Assembly: GCF_017299535.1 (NCBI RefSeq)
Contig: NZ_CP071238.1
Coordinates: forward strand, 2,046,001 to 2,110,000
Direction of reading: 5' to 3'
Origin: Serratia marcescens subsp. marcescens ATCC 13880
GTDB taxonomy: Bacteria; Pseudomonadota; Gammaproteobacteria; Enterobacterales; Enterobacteriaceae
DNA: 64,000 nucleotides
Shown: piece after piece, positions 17,583 to 26,208 of the stretch
How positions within the stretch are numbered: the stretch's first letter is position 1
Layout: every line of letters starts with the position of its first letter
The notes under the pieces: generated by a model
Databases searched by the model: none
The model's input: the letters and a program-made list of their open reading frames with translations, nothing else
What the model was told of the DNA's origin: nothing
Position numbers and translations under genes: made by a program

Positions 17583-18116
17583 TTATTTGTAGCTAATGGC
17601 GAACTGGGCGGTGGCGATCACCGAACCGGCCGCCACGCCGGTGTCTTCCGCGTAGTAGCGGGCCACCAGATTCTGTGAGGTGGAGGTGGCGTCCTTCGCC
17701 AGCGTCATCGCGGAGGTGGTGACGGTCGAACCGCTGGCGAATGACAGCGGCGTGGTGGCGTCGCTGTCCAGCAGTTGAATGGACACCTTGGCCGCATCGC
17801 CCGCGTTGCCCAGGTTGCCGTTGGTGGTCGGGTTGTTGCCCGCCAGCACGGTTTTGATCGCCGTATCGCTGGTCGCCGCGGCGCAGCCCGTCACGTTAAC
17901 GGTAAAGGTGGTGTCGCCGGCGGTGGCGCCTTTGGCGGCGAGTTTGCTGGCGGCGACGGTCGGCAGCAACACGACCGGGTTGGATTGGTTGCCGTTAATA
18001 TTCACCGAACAGGTTTGCGTGCTGACTTCGCCTTTGAATTGCACGGTATTGGATGAGGCGGCCGCACAGGCGCCGGAGAGAGCCAGCATGGATAATGCGA
18101 CTAATTTAACATTCAT
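17583..18116 (-). CDS. major fimbrial subunit (FimA-type pilin)
   Basis: A 177-residue type 1-like pilin. Signal peptide about 1-20 (ending CAAA). The mature part opens VQFKGEVSTQTCSVNING with one Cys, the second Cys is in NVTGCAAATSD, and the C-terminus ends IATAQFAISYK with the penultimate Tyr of this family. These give donor-strand polymerisation and a disulfide. First gene of the operon, preceded by a long AT-rich region with palindromes. Small hairpin-forming sequence after the gene may favour higher pilin mRNA than downstream genes. Confidence 0.92.
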   Translation of the reverse strand: MNVKLVALSMLALSGACAAASSNTVQFKGEVSTQTCSVNINGNQSNPVVLLPTVAASKLAAKGATAGDTTFTVNVTGCAAATSDTAIKTVLAGNNPTTNGNLGNAGDAAKVSIQLLDSDATTPLSFASGSTVTTSAMTLAKDATSTSQNLVARYYAEDTGVAAGSVIATAQFAISYK

Positions 18117-18596
18117 GTGAAATGCCCTTTAATTAACTTTAGAGAAAAGCTTTCCTGACAGTAATAAATTACTGACGTGCGTTTGTTGATTAATCATGTT
18201 GCGCAATTGTTTTTTTAACGCGTCGGCAAACATGGATTTTCATCCTAACAAACTAAGAATTTTCCCTATAGGTGTTTTCCACATGGTAATAAGGTGATGG
18301 TGTGGGTTGTTACATTTATTTTCATTTTCCCTTATATCATACAAAATGGAAAATAGATCTATATCATTGTGTTGCGTTTTTATTGGGTTGTCAGTTTTTA
18401 ATTATGAAATAATTTGAAACATTCATGCCTTTTTTGCGTATTAATCAACGTGCTGACTGTTGCGTGATTATTTGAAAAACATGTTATCAAGATGTTTTAT
18501 ATCGGTGTGCTTTGCAAACGAATTACCCCAAAAAAGAACAGCGACAAGCTGCCTAAGGTGTGGAAGCATGTTTTCATGCTGATAAGGAGAATTAAA
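18117..18596. promoter_or_regulatory. AT-rich control region of the fimbrial operon
   Basis: 480 bp much richer in A and T than the neighbouring genes, as is usual for H-NS-silenced fimbrial promoters. It holds a palindrome CAGTAAT-AA-ATTACTG at 18159-18174, a palindrome TGATTAATCA at 18187-18196, and a 10-bp inverted pair (18185-18194 and 18440-18449). Promoters for both the pilin (minus) and the LuxR-type regulator (plus) must lie here. No invertase gene is nearby. Confidence 0.55.
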
Positions 18597-19175
18597 GTGA
18601 GAGTGATTTATATCGACGGTTCGTCGTTGTGCCGGTTAGGTATGAAAACATTATTGGGCGGTGGGGTGATAACCTTATCTGCGCCTAATATTAACATCGT
18701 TAAAAATATAAGCCCGGCGCCTGATTTAATTATCATGGATTTTCCCCATGAAATCTATCGGTTCGAAGCCTATTTGAGGTTTGTTGACCTTTGCCGCGCT
18801 GAATATAAAGACGTCCGGATACTGTTCTTCGTCGATAAGACTTCGCCGCTGATCCTGGCATTTATCGCGGCGGCGCGGCCGGATGCGATTTTGCACAAAC
18901 GGGAAGCGCTGCAGGTGGTGCGGGAAACCTGCGCGGCGCTAGTCCGCCGTGAAGCGGCGGGCGAACGGCGCGTGGTGAACCGGCATCGGGCGGCGGCGAT
19001 CACGCCTGGCGAGGCGGCGGTGCTGTGTGAAACCGCCCGCACCGAAGATATCCGCCAGACCGCGCGGCGGCTGAATTTGCACCCGAAAACCGTTTATTCG
19101 CACCTCAACAATGCCGGCAAGAAGTTCGGCATCCGTAATCGGGTGGAACTGCTGAAGATGATTGCGCTGTTGTAG
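18597..19175 (+). CDS. LuxR/FixJ-type transcriptional regulator divergent from fimbriae
   Basis: A 192-residue protein from the GTG at 18597, which is preceded by AAGGAG at 7 nt; longer readings from 18492 or 18576 are less well supported. The N-terminal half looks like a degenerate receiver (VRVIYIDGSSLCRLGMKTLL, DLIIMDFP, ILFFVDK) with Asp in IIMDF as a possible but unproven phosphate site. The C-terminal half is a LuxR helix-turn-helix: ITPGEAAVLCETARTEDIRQ and LHPKTVYSHLNNAGKKFG. It is divergent from the pilin gene, so it probably controls the fimbrial operon, like FimZ-type orphan regulators. Confidence 0.75.
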   Translation: MRVIYIDGSSLCRLGMKTLLGGGVITLSAPNINIVKNISPAPDLIIMDFPHEIYRFEAYLRFVDLCRAEYKDVRILFFVDKTSPLILAFIAAARPDAILHKREALQVVRETCAALVRREAAGERRVVNRHRAAAITPGEAAVLCETARTEDIRQTARRLNLHPKTVYSHLNNAGKKFGIRNRVELLKMIALL

Positions 19176-19182
19176 CGCGCCG

Positions 19183-19473
19183 TTAACGGGCCTGGCCGAC
19201 GGCCAGCCGCCATCGCGTGATCTCATCGGCGCCGGGCCCGGCCGCCAGCGCCAGGTTTTGCGGCGGCAGCGATGCGCCGGTCACGGCATCTACCACGGGC
19301 AAGGTAGCGGGGTGGCCGGTCGCGCGGTCAACTACGCGCAGCGGCGGCCCGGCCAGCTCGGACAGATTCCATTTGTCGCCAATCTGAATCATCGCCATCA
19401 CCAGCAACCCGAGATCCTTTCCCTTCTCCGTCGGCAGATACTCGCAGCGATCGGGGCGCGTCGGGTATTGCCG
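19183..19473 (-). pseudogene. HxlR-family regulator, 5'-truncated remnant
   Basis: The minus strand codes for about 95 residues that look like the C-terminal part of an HxlR-type regulator: YPTRPDRCEYLPTEKGKDL, IQIGDKWNL, ATGHPATLPVVDAVTGA. Reading upstream, the frame meets a stop at 19474-19476 and the winged-helix core is absent. No start with a ribosome site exists. It abuts the tautomerase remnant head to head, so one deletion seems to have removed both 5' ends. Confidence 0.7.
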
Positions 19474-19853
19474 CTAAACGCGCGATCGCACAGAAGGTCT
19501 CCGCCCTGTATCAGGACTTCTTGCCGCGTTTTTACGTCAACGTGTTTTTTCACGCGCTGCCGCCAGGGTCGGCCTATCTCGGCGGCGAGCCGGCCGATGA
19601 CTTCGTGCGGGTGACCATCGATCATATCGCCCGCGCCATGGACAACGACGCGGAGCAGCAGCAATTCCTGGCGGCCTGCACCCGCATCCTGCAACCCGAC
19701 GTCGCCGCCCGCGGGCTGTGTCGGGAACTGCACGCCGACGAAACGCCGTTCTCGCTGTGGACCATTGACGAATTGAAACCGCCGGCGCCGGGGCCTTCGG
19801 CGGGGGAGAGGTGGCGCAGCGAGAATCGGCCCTCGGCGTGGGAGGGAAGTTGA
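19471..19853 (+). pseudogene. Tautomerase_3-like protein, 5'-truncated remnant
   Basis: About 125 residues on the plus strand, from AAKRAIAQKVSALYQDFLP through RFYVNVFFHALPPGSAYLGG, DDFVRVTIDHIAR to the C-terminus SENRPSAWE. This pattern is that of the cis-chloroacrylate-dehalogenase-like tautomerases. The normal N-terminus, including the catalytic Pro1, is missing, so the protein would be inactive even if made from the TTG at 19521. The break lies at about 19471. Confidence 0.65.
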
Positions 19854-19906
19854 TGGGGCGCGGCGGCGGCAAAACGCTATTCGCCACCGCGAACCGTCAT
19901 CAGCGC

Positions 19907-22900
19907 TTAGCCTTTTCGCTTAAAGACCTTCTGCCGCAGCCAGTGTTTGATCTGGCCCCAATACTCTTTGCCCAGCAGGGCGATGGCAATGACAAACAAG
20001 GTTTCACCGACCACGACAAGCGTAGAGACAACGACAATCTTGTAGGGAATGTCGAGGAACGGAATGACAGGAAATGCCAGCCAATACAGCAAAACCACGG
20101 TAAGCATGGCAAACCCGGCTTTTTTCCTCCCGCTCAGGTTCTTGCTGCGTGCCAGTAGGCTGGGCAACTTGCGCAGCCAGTTTTCGAGATCGTCAATCAG
20201 GGTATAAACGACAGGGATAACCAGCAGGCTCAGCACGGTGGAGGTGATCAATCCTCCGATGACGGCCACCGCCATCGGGCTGCGGAAGCTGGGATCGGCA
20301 CTGCCGAAACCCAGAGCCACGGGCAACATGCCCGCCCCCATCGCTAACGTCGTCATGATGACGGGGCGGGAACGTTTGTGGCAGGCATCAATCAGCGCCT
20401 CTGTCCGGCTCATGGGTTTATTGAGCACTTCGCCATTCGGGCCGTAATGGCCGCGCCGTGACTCGATCGCATAATCGACCAGCAGGATCGAGTTTTTGGT
20501 CGCAATCCCCATCAACATGATTAACCCGATCAGGGATGACATCGAGAAAGACTGGCCCGCCAGCAGTAACCCAACGAATGCGCCGCCCAATGACAGCGGG
20601 AGCGCGGCCAGAATGGTGATCGGTTGGAAGAAGTCTTTGAACAGCAGAACCAGCACGATATAGATGGCCAGGATGCCGGCGACCATTGCCGTACCGAAAC
20701 CGGAAAACAGCTCCTTCATCATTTCGTCATCACCCTGCACAACCTGGTGCACGCCGGTCGGCAGATTCTGGATTGACGGCAGCTTCGCCACCTGAGCGGC
20801 CAGATCCCCGAGCTGGGTGCCCGACAGTTCCACGTCAAGGGTCACGCTGCGTGTGCGATTGATGCGATTAATCTGCGCCGGCCCACTGCCTTGCTCGATA
20901 TTGACGATCTGATTGAGCAGCACCGGGCCTCTGGCGCCTGGTACGGTCAAACGTTCAAGTACCCCCATATCTTCACGGATGTCCTTTGACAGCTTGACGA
21001 CGATCGGGATCTGGCGCTGCTCCACGTTGAATTTTGACAGAAACTGATCGTAGTCACCCACGGTTGCGATACGCAAGGTATCGGCAATCGCGACGCCCGA
21101 TACCCCCAGATCGGCCGCTTTGGCGAAATTGGGCTGCAAGAGGACTTCGCTGCGCGCCAGCCCGGCGCTGGAGGTAATATTGCCGAGGCCGGGGATCTGC
21201 CGCAGGTCACTTAATACGGCATCGGCCGCCTTTGCCAGCAGCTGAGGATCATCGCCGGCCAGCACCAATTGGTATTTTTCACCTGAGCCGCCAAACCCCA
21301 CCTTGCTGCGCACGCCCGGAAGCGCTGCCATCGCCGTGCGTATCTCGCCTTCGATGACCTGTTTCTTCGGGCGCTCGTTACGCGCATCCAACAACACCGT
21401 CAGCGTTGCCATGCGAACATCGGTTTTTCCGTCGGAAGCCATGACATCGCCGCCCGTTGCGCCGCCACCGATGGTGGTATAGATGTTGCGGATATGCGGG
21501 ATGGGGGCCAGGCGATGCCGAGCGCGTTCGGCCACTGCCTGGGTTTGTTCCAGCGTGCTCCCCGGCGGCAGTTCCAACGTCACCTGCGTCTGGGAGTTGT
21601 CATCTGCAGGGAAAAAGCCCTGGGGCAGCAGAGGGATAAGCATCAGAGAGCCGATAAAGAACCCGCCGGCCAGCGCCAGGGTGAGCCCGCGGTGCCGCAG
21701 CGTCCACCGACAGGCGCGCAGGTAGAGCGCCATCCAGAAAGGATCGCGCTGAGGGCGCGTATGCGGCTTCATCAGGTAGGCGGCCATCATCGGCGTCAGC
21801 AAGCGCGCCACAACCAGCGAGGCAAACACCGCCAGCGCCGCCGTCCATCCAAACTGCGTGAAGAATCTTCCGGCAACGCCGGACATGAAGGCCGTCGGCA
21901 GGAAAACGGCGATCAAGGCAAATGTCGTGGCGACGACGGCCAGGCCGATTTCCGATGCGGCATCCATCGCGGCCTGGTACGGCGGTTTGCCCATGCCGAT
22001 GTGGCGTTCGATGTTCTCCACTTCGACGATGGCATCATCCACCAACAGGCCAATCACCAGCGATAGCGCCAGCAGCGTGACGATACTGAGCGAGAAGCCC
22101 ATCATGTCCATACCGATGAAGGCCGGTAAAATCGACAGGGGCAACGCCGCCGCCGAGATCAACGTCGCTCGGATATCGCGCAGAAACATGAAGACCACCA
22201 GGATGGCGAGAATGGCGCCTTCATAAATCATGTGCATGGAGGCGTCGAACTCCTCCTGCACAGGCCGGACAAAGTCGAAGACCTGCGTGACGTGCAAATC
22301 AGGCCGCTCCGCACGCAATTGCGCCAGAACTTTTTCAACCTTGTCGCCGACCTCGACTTCACCGGCGCCTTTGGCGCGCGTGATCTCAAAGCCAACCACC
22401 TTCTGGCCGTTGAGGAGCGCAAGTGAACTGCGTTCCGCAATGGTGTCTTTCAGCGTCGCCACGTCGTCCAGGCGAAAACGTTGCCCGCCGGGCAACGACA
22501 GTTCGACTGCGGCTAATTCATCCACGTTCTTGACGCGGGCGACCAAACGCAGCGGCTGTTTTCCCCGCCCCAGATCGACTCGCCCGCCCGTCGCGTCCAT
22601 CTGTACATCGCGCAACTGGCGGGAAACCTCGGCGGCGGTGGCGCCAATCGCCTCCAGTTTGACCGGATCGAGTTCGACTTGGATCTCGCGGTTCACGCCG
22701 CCCACACGGGTGACCGACCCTACGCCGGCGACGCCTCTCAGACGCCGCGACAGGGTATTGTCCACGAACCAGGACAGCTCATTCTCATCCATCTTGCTGG
22801 CGCTGATGGAAAAGGCCAGGACAGGTTTGCCCGTGATGTTGAGCTTGCGAACGATAGGATCACGCAAATCCGTCGGCAATTCGGTGCGAATGCTTTGCAC

Positions 22901-23233
22901 GGCTGAGCGGACTTCATCCACCGCTTCCTGAACGGGTTTTTCCAGACGAAACTCCGCTGAGATATCGACCAGTCCATCCTGGATCGTGGTGCGCAGGTTC
23001 TTCAAACCCTGTACCGAAGAGACGGTGTCCTCCAGCTTGCGCGCCACCTCCGTTTCGAGCTGGGGCGGCGCAGCGCCCGGAAGCGAAGCGGATACGGTGA
23101 CCGTGGGCACATCCATGTCCGGGAAGCTCTGGATCTTCATCAATTTGAAAGAATAAAAGCCGGCAACGCTCAAGATGACAAAGAGCAAGATGGACGGAAT
23201 AGGGTTGCGAATGGACCAGGTTGAGATATTCAT
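19907..23233 (-). CDS. RND efflux pump inner-membrane subunit with C-terminal extra membrane domain
   Basis: 1108 residues from the ATG at 23233; the in-frame extension to 23380 runs into the adaptor gene and is rejected. It is an AcrB/MdtB-class RND transporter: TM1 at 12-28 (PSILLFVILSVAGFYSF), LPGAAPPQLETEV, the TM4 charged motif LVIGLLVDDAIVEVENIERH, and a second half with LIGLIMLMGIATKNSILLVDYA. The usual family ends soon after LVIPVVYTLIDD; here about 90 more residues follow, with two further hydrophobic segments (AGFAMLTVVLLYWLAFPV and VVSTLVVVGETLFVIAIALL) and a basic tail. That extra part looks like the free-standing 'transporter suffix' small domain. Forms an operon with the adaptor 10 bp upstream. 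Confidence 0.9.
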   Translation of the reverse strand: MNISTWSIRNPIPSILLFVILSVAGFYSFKLMKIQSFPDMDVPTVTVSASLPGAAPPQLETEVARKLEDTVSSVQGLKNLRTTIQDGLVDISAEFRLEKPVQEAVDEVRSAVQSIRTELPTDLRDPIVRKLNITGKPVLAFSISASKMDENELSWFVDNTLSRRLRGVAGVGSVTRVGGVNREIQVELDPVKLEAIGATAAEVSRQLRDVQMDATGGRVDLGRGKQPLRLVARVKNVDELAAVELSLPGGQRFRLDDVATLKDTIAERSSLALLNGQKVVGFEITRAKGAGEVEVGDKVEKVLAQLRAERPDLHVTQVFDFVRPVQEEFDASMHMIYEGAILAILVVFMFLRDIRATLISAAALPLSILPAFIGMDMMGFSLSIVTLLALSLVIGLLVDDAIVEVENIERHIGMGKPPYQAAMDAASEIGLAVVATTFALIAVFLPTAFMSGVAGRFFTQFGWTAALAVFASLVVARLLTPMMAAYLMKPHTRPQRDPFWMALYLRACRWTLRHRGLTLALAGGFFIGSLMLIPLLPQGFFPADDNSQTQVTLELPPGSTLEQTQAVAERARHRLAPIPHIRNIYTTIGGGATGGDVMASDGKTDVRMATLTVLLDARNERPKKQVIEGEIRTAMAALPGVRSKVGFGGSGEKYQLVLAGDDPQLLAKAADAVLSDLRQIPGLGNITSSAGLARSEVLLQPNFAKAADLGVSGVAIADTLRIATVGDYDQFLSKFNVEQRQIPIVVKLSKDIREDMGVLERLTVPGARGPVLLNQIVNIEQGSGPAQINRINRTRSVTLDVELSGTQLGDLAAQVAKLPSIQNLPTGVHQVVQGDDEMMKELFSGFGTAMVAGILAIYIVLVLLFKDFFQPITILAALPLSLGGAFVGLLLAGQSFSMSSLIGLIMLMGIATKNSILLVDYAIESRRGHYGPNGEVLNKPMSRTEALIDACHKRSRPVIMTTLAMGAGMLPVALGFGSADPSFRSPMAVAVIGGLITSTVLSLLVIPVVYTLIDDLENWLRKLPSLLARSKNLSGRKKAGFAMLTVVLLYWLAFPVIPFLDIPYKIVVVSTLVVVGETLFVIAIALLGKEYWGQIKHWLRQKVFKRKG

Positions 23234-23243
23234 AATGGGCCTC

Positions 23244-24410
23244 TTAGCGCGGATCCGATGAGTTGGAAGCCTCGGCCGTGTTGGCCAACTGGACTTTATC
23301 GCCCTCATTGAGGAACACGCCGCCGCTGGCGACGATGCGTTCCGCGCCTTGAAGACCGGACAGGATCTCCTGCTGGTCATTCACCAGACGGCCTACCGCG
23401 ACTTTAAGCGGATGTGCATGCAGCTCGTCATCTACGGTGAACACCAGGTGAAAACCGTCGCGCGCCACGACGGCGGATTGCGGCACGGTCAGCCCTTGCC
23501 GATCGCCTACCGTAATCGTACCGCTGGCATACGTGCCGGGCCGAATCGGCGAGGCATTCTTCGCGGTTGATGGGAGGATGTCCACATAGGCAATTCCGCG
23601 GCGCGAGGTCGAATTGACCGTCGGTGCCGCCAGGCGCACGATGCCTTCCCAGGTGTTACCGCCAGGTGAAGCGATCTGCGCTTTTTGCCCCGGTTGGATT
23701 TGTTCCAGCTGCTGCGCCGACAATTCCGCTCGCCATTCAAATTTTCCCTGGCGGATCAGGCGGAACATTTCGGTGCTTTGCATAGGAACTGAACCGACCG
23801 CGGCCGATCGCGCGGAAATGATGCCGTCATCGGGGGCGCGCAATATCGTCTGGTCTAGTCGCAACTGCTGGGCCGCCATCCGCGCTTTCGCCGATTCCAG
23901 ACGCGCCTGCGCCGTCTTTTCCTGGGTTAACAGCTTTTGGATATCCTGTTCGCTCAGGCTGCCGACACCGCGCAACAACCGCGCTCGTTTTCCATCCGCT
24001 TGCGCATTCAACGCGACCGCTTTCGCTTCGTTGAGATCGGCTTTCGCCAGCAGCCAGTCATTCATCACGGAATCGCGTGTAAATTCCGCCAGAGGTTGGC
24101 CCTGGCGCACCACATCCCCTTCCTGCACCAACAGTTTTTGCACGCGCAGTCCATTAGCCTCCGGGCTGATGATCGCCTCTTGCCAGGCCGCAATCGAACC
24201 ATTGGCCGTGATGGTGCGGGAAAGGGATTGTCTTGCCGGCGTCGTCAGGGCCACGGTCAGCGTCGGTTTATCTGCCGGTGGGGCAACCTTGTCCGCCGGC
24301 GCATCGCAGGCCGATAAGGCGGCGGCAATCGGCATCATCAGCGCGGTTGTACGAAGTGTCTGTAAAGACCAAAAGCGGGGGCGCGTGTTTTGAGCTATCA
24401 GTTGTGTCAT
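23244..24410 (-). CDS. RND efflux periplasmic adaptor lipoprotein (AcrA/HlyD family)
   Basis: A 388-residue membrane fusion protein. The signal sequence ends in LSAC with Cys35 followed by Asp, which favours inner-membrane retention. Then comes the biotinyl-lipoyl half VRQGQPLAEFTRDSV, a helical hairpin (about 110-180, KADLNEAKAVALNAQADG and LLTQEKTAQARLESAK), the second lipoyl half ILRAPDDGIISARSAAVGS and the beta-barrel domain. It links the pump to an outer membrane channel. Located directly upstream of the pump gene (10-bp gap). Confidence 0.9.
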   Translation of the reverse strand: MTQLIAQNTRPRFWSLQTLRTTALMMPIAAALSACDAPADKVAPPADKPTLTVALTTPARQSLSRTITANGSIAAWQEAIISPEANGLRVQKLLVQEGDVVRQGQPLAEFTRDSVMNDWLLAKADLNEAKAVALNAQADGKRARLLRGVGSLSEQDIQKLLTQEKTAQARLESAKARMAAQQLRLDQTILRAPDDGIISARSAAVGSVPMQSTEMFRLIRQGKFEWRAELSAQQLEQIQPGQKAQIASPGGNTWEGIVRLAAPTVNSTSRRGIAYVDILPSTAKNASPIRPGTYASGTITVGDRQGLTVPQSAVVARDGFHLVFTVDDELHAHPLKVAVGRLVNDQQEILSGLQGAERIVASGGVFLNEGDKVQLANTAEASNSSDPR

Positions 24411-24485
24411 CGGGAGAACCCATAAGGTAATTATTTGTCGGACCAGTCGCCAACGGCGCGGCGATGTATTGTTCTGTATTGAATT

Positions 24486-25268
24486 TCAAACGAATCCGGT
24501 GCTGTTCTGCTGCGGTTCAGCCTGGCGTTGAAGCACTGTTCGCTCTGACGAAGTGAACAAACGCCGTATCCACTTCCGCACGGTCGATCGCACGCGGTTA
24601 TGATGCTCATGCGGTTCAGCCCGCCAATCCGCTGCGCTTTCGCCGGGTTCGGTATCCACGCGCGATAAATCCAACATCAAGGAAACGGAATTCCTGGTGG
24701 TGTGGCGGTTGCTCCCGTTTCCATCGGCAGCGGTCTTGCCGCGCTCGGCGACGTCCCCACGCAGAGGGGAGGACGTTCGACGCGGGGGCGTTTGTCTCGC
24801 CCGTTCGGGGGATTCAGGCAATGGCGCGCTTTGGAGAGAGAACGCGTGTTGTCGCCGGCAGGTGCGTGATGCGTAATAGAGGGCCGCAGCCTCTGCCGCA
24901 ACCAGTTTGCGAGCGTCATTCCATAACGCCTGAACGCACTCCAAATTTGCACGCGCAACCGGCGTTTTTGCTCCGCGCTCATTCTCCTCGTGACTGGGCT
25001 TGCCAGCCGGAGCGCGCAAGCGCCGGGCGCCTGATTCATTTCGGGCGGAGGGCCATGCATTCCACACAGGCACGTGTGCCGAGTCAGGCAGGGAGGCCCG
25101 CCATTTTGTTGGAACATGCTGGGTTCCTGACAAACGGTCTGATGCAGGTGCGGTTGCGCAAGCGCAGAGGATCAAAGACACGCTGAGAATAAGAGAAACG
25201 AATATGAGTCGGCGGAGCCTTGGATAGGGCCGTGTTCGCAGCATTTTTAGTTTTGAAACGGGTGGCAT
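24486..25268 (-). pseudogene. decayed outer-membrane-factor-like ORF (probable OprM-type remnant)
   Basis: An open frame whose N-terminus is a lipoprotein signal (IFVSLILSVSLILCACA) followed by PTKWRASLP, much as in OprM/NodT channels. Further on, ARANLECVQALWNDARKLV and AEAAALYYASRTCRRQ resemble one coiled helix pair of that family. The rest has none of the expected repeats, its composition is rich in Arg, Pro and Ser like out-of-frame DNA, and 260 residues are far fewer than the usual 460. The nearest sensible start is the ATG at 25268; the ATG at 25307 overlaps the operator. It lies between the TetR gene and the adaptor, just where a channel gene is expected. A novel lipoprotein cannot be excluded. 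Confidence 0.45.
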
Positions 25269-25292
25269 GATTGTCGTGTCTTTTTTAATGCG

Positions 25293-25306
25293 TGAGTACG
25301 CACTCA
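25293..25306. promoter_or_regulatory. TetR-type operator, copy 1
   Basis: TGAGTACGCACTCA, a palindrome (arms TGAGT / ACTCA), followed on the plus strand by TTATA. The same sequence with AAAC in the middle is found upstream of the TetR gene. It lies between tetR and the efflux genes, upstream of the latter. Confidence 0.65.
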
Positions 25307-25327
25307 TTATATGATTAAAAAAAGAAG

Positions 25328-25912
25328 CTAGATGGCTGTATGAGCGCCAGGAAGCTCAATGGCTCGCATCATGGCTTCATAACCTGCGCGTTTGTAAATA
25401 TCCAACAGGTGCGGTTTTTGAACGGCCATATCGATAACGCCATTGGCCATTACCGTGCAGATCATGCCCTGAAACTCGCTCGACTGCGGTAAATCCAGCC
25501 CTTGAACCAATGGAATACCCAGCTGGGAAATATCACCGAACCGTACGCTTCTTTCCCTCTGTGCAGGGGATAACTTGCCGGAGACCATCAATTTGTTCCC
25601 TGTCGCATACGCGGCGGGATTGGCGAGCGCCCAATCAATGTAGGCATCCCAGGCGAGCTGCATTTGATCTTTACCCGGCAAAACGCCCTGCAAGCTTTGC
25701 GTCAGCAGGCGCTCCATTTCATCAAGCAGGTAGTCGCAGACTGCGCTCAGCAGTACGTCCTTATTTTCAAAGTAGCGGAACAGCGTGCCTTCCGAGACGC
25801 CGGCTTTCCTGGCGATGGCCGATGTGGGCGCCGCTAATCCTTGTTCGGCAAAAATGTCGGTGGCGGCCTGCAAGAGCGCCTGCTGCTTTTCTTCACTGCG
25901 GGGACGGGCCAC
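25328..25912 (-). CDS. TetR/AcrR-family regulator of the efflux cluster
   Basis: A 194-residue TetR-family protein. The DNA-binding domain is in residues 1-55: ALLQAATDIFAEQGLAAPTSAIARKAGVSEGTLFRYFENK has the classical helix-turn-helix and YF-NK helix-4 cap. The C-terminal helical domain (about 60-194) is the ligand pocket, of unknown specificity. It is the first gene upstream of the efflux operon, codirectional with it. Matching operators on both sides (25293-25306 and 25933-25946) suggest it represses itself and the pump genes. Confidence 0.88.
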   Translation of the reverse strand: MARPRSEEKQQALLQAATDIFAEQGLAAPTSAIARKAGVSEGTLFRYFENKDVLLSAVCDYLLDEMERLLTQSLQGVLPGKDQMQLAWDAYIDWALANPAAYATGNKLMVSGKLSPAQRERSVRFGDISQLGIPLVQGLDLPQSSEFQGMICTVMANGVIDMAVQKPHLLDIYKRAGYEAMMRAIELPGAHTAI

Positions 25913-25932
25913 GGTGAGGCTCCTTTAATAAG

Positions 25933-25946
25933 TGAGTAAACACTCA
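25933..25946. promoter_or_regulatory. TetR-type operator, copy 2
   Basis: TGAGTAAACACTCA, same arms and length as copy 1, also followed by TTATA. It is 21 bp upstream of the TetR start codon, so binding would block the regulator's own promoter. Confidence 0.65.
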
Positions 25947-26140
25947 TTATAAAGACACAAGGGAAGATGACAAGCTTTTTCCTGTAGGACAAGGGATCAA
26001 CACGAGAGCCGTTTTTCGTGCTGTGATGCGGATAATGCCGTCATGACGGGCGCAATGAAACGTACGGCGAGATCGTTCTGTGGGAAACATGAGACCGTGA
26101 TGCTCTGTGTCCAGACCGTCAAAACACAGAACCGAGAAAC
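25947..26140. other. spacer between tetR and ychF
   Basis: About 190 bp in which I see no gene and no clear RNA or repeat. It should contain the tetR promoter at its left end. The ychF terminator follows. Confidence 0.5.
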
Positions 26141-26170
26141 AAAAAATCCACGCCGAAGCGTGGATTTTTC
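26141..26170 (-). terminator. rho-independent terminator of ychF
   Basis: AAAAAATCCACGC / GCGTGGATTTTT around a CGAA loop; read on the minus strand it is a GC stem with a T-run. The symmetrical A and T tracts make it bidirectional. Confidence 0.85.
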
Positions 26171-26208
26171 CGTTTCCGGCAGCGGAGAGAAACGCTGCGG
26201 GGAAGGGG

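Noticed and set aside
23234..23380. 49-residue N-terminal extension of the RND pump
   Set aside because: It overlaps the adaptor's 3' end and is Arg/Pro/Ser-rich; the ATG at 23233 gives the standard RND start.
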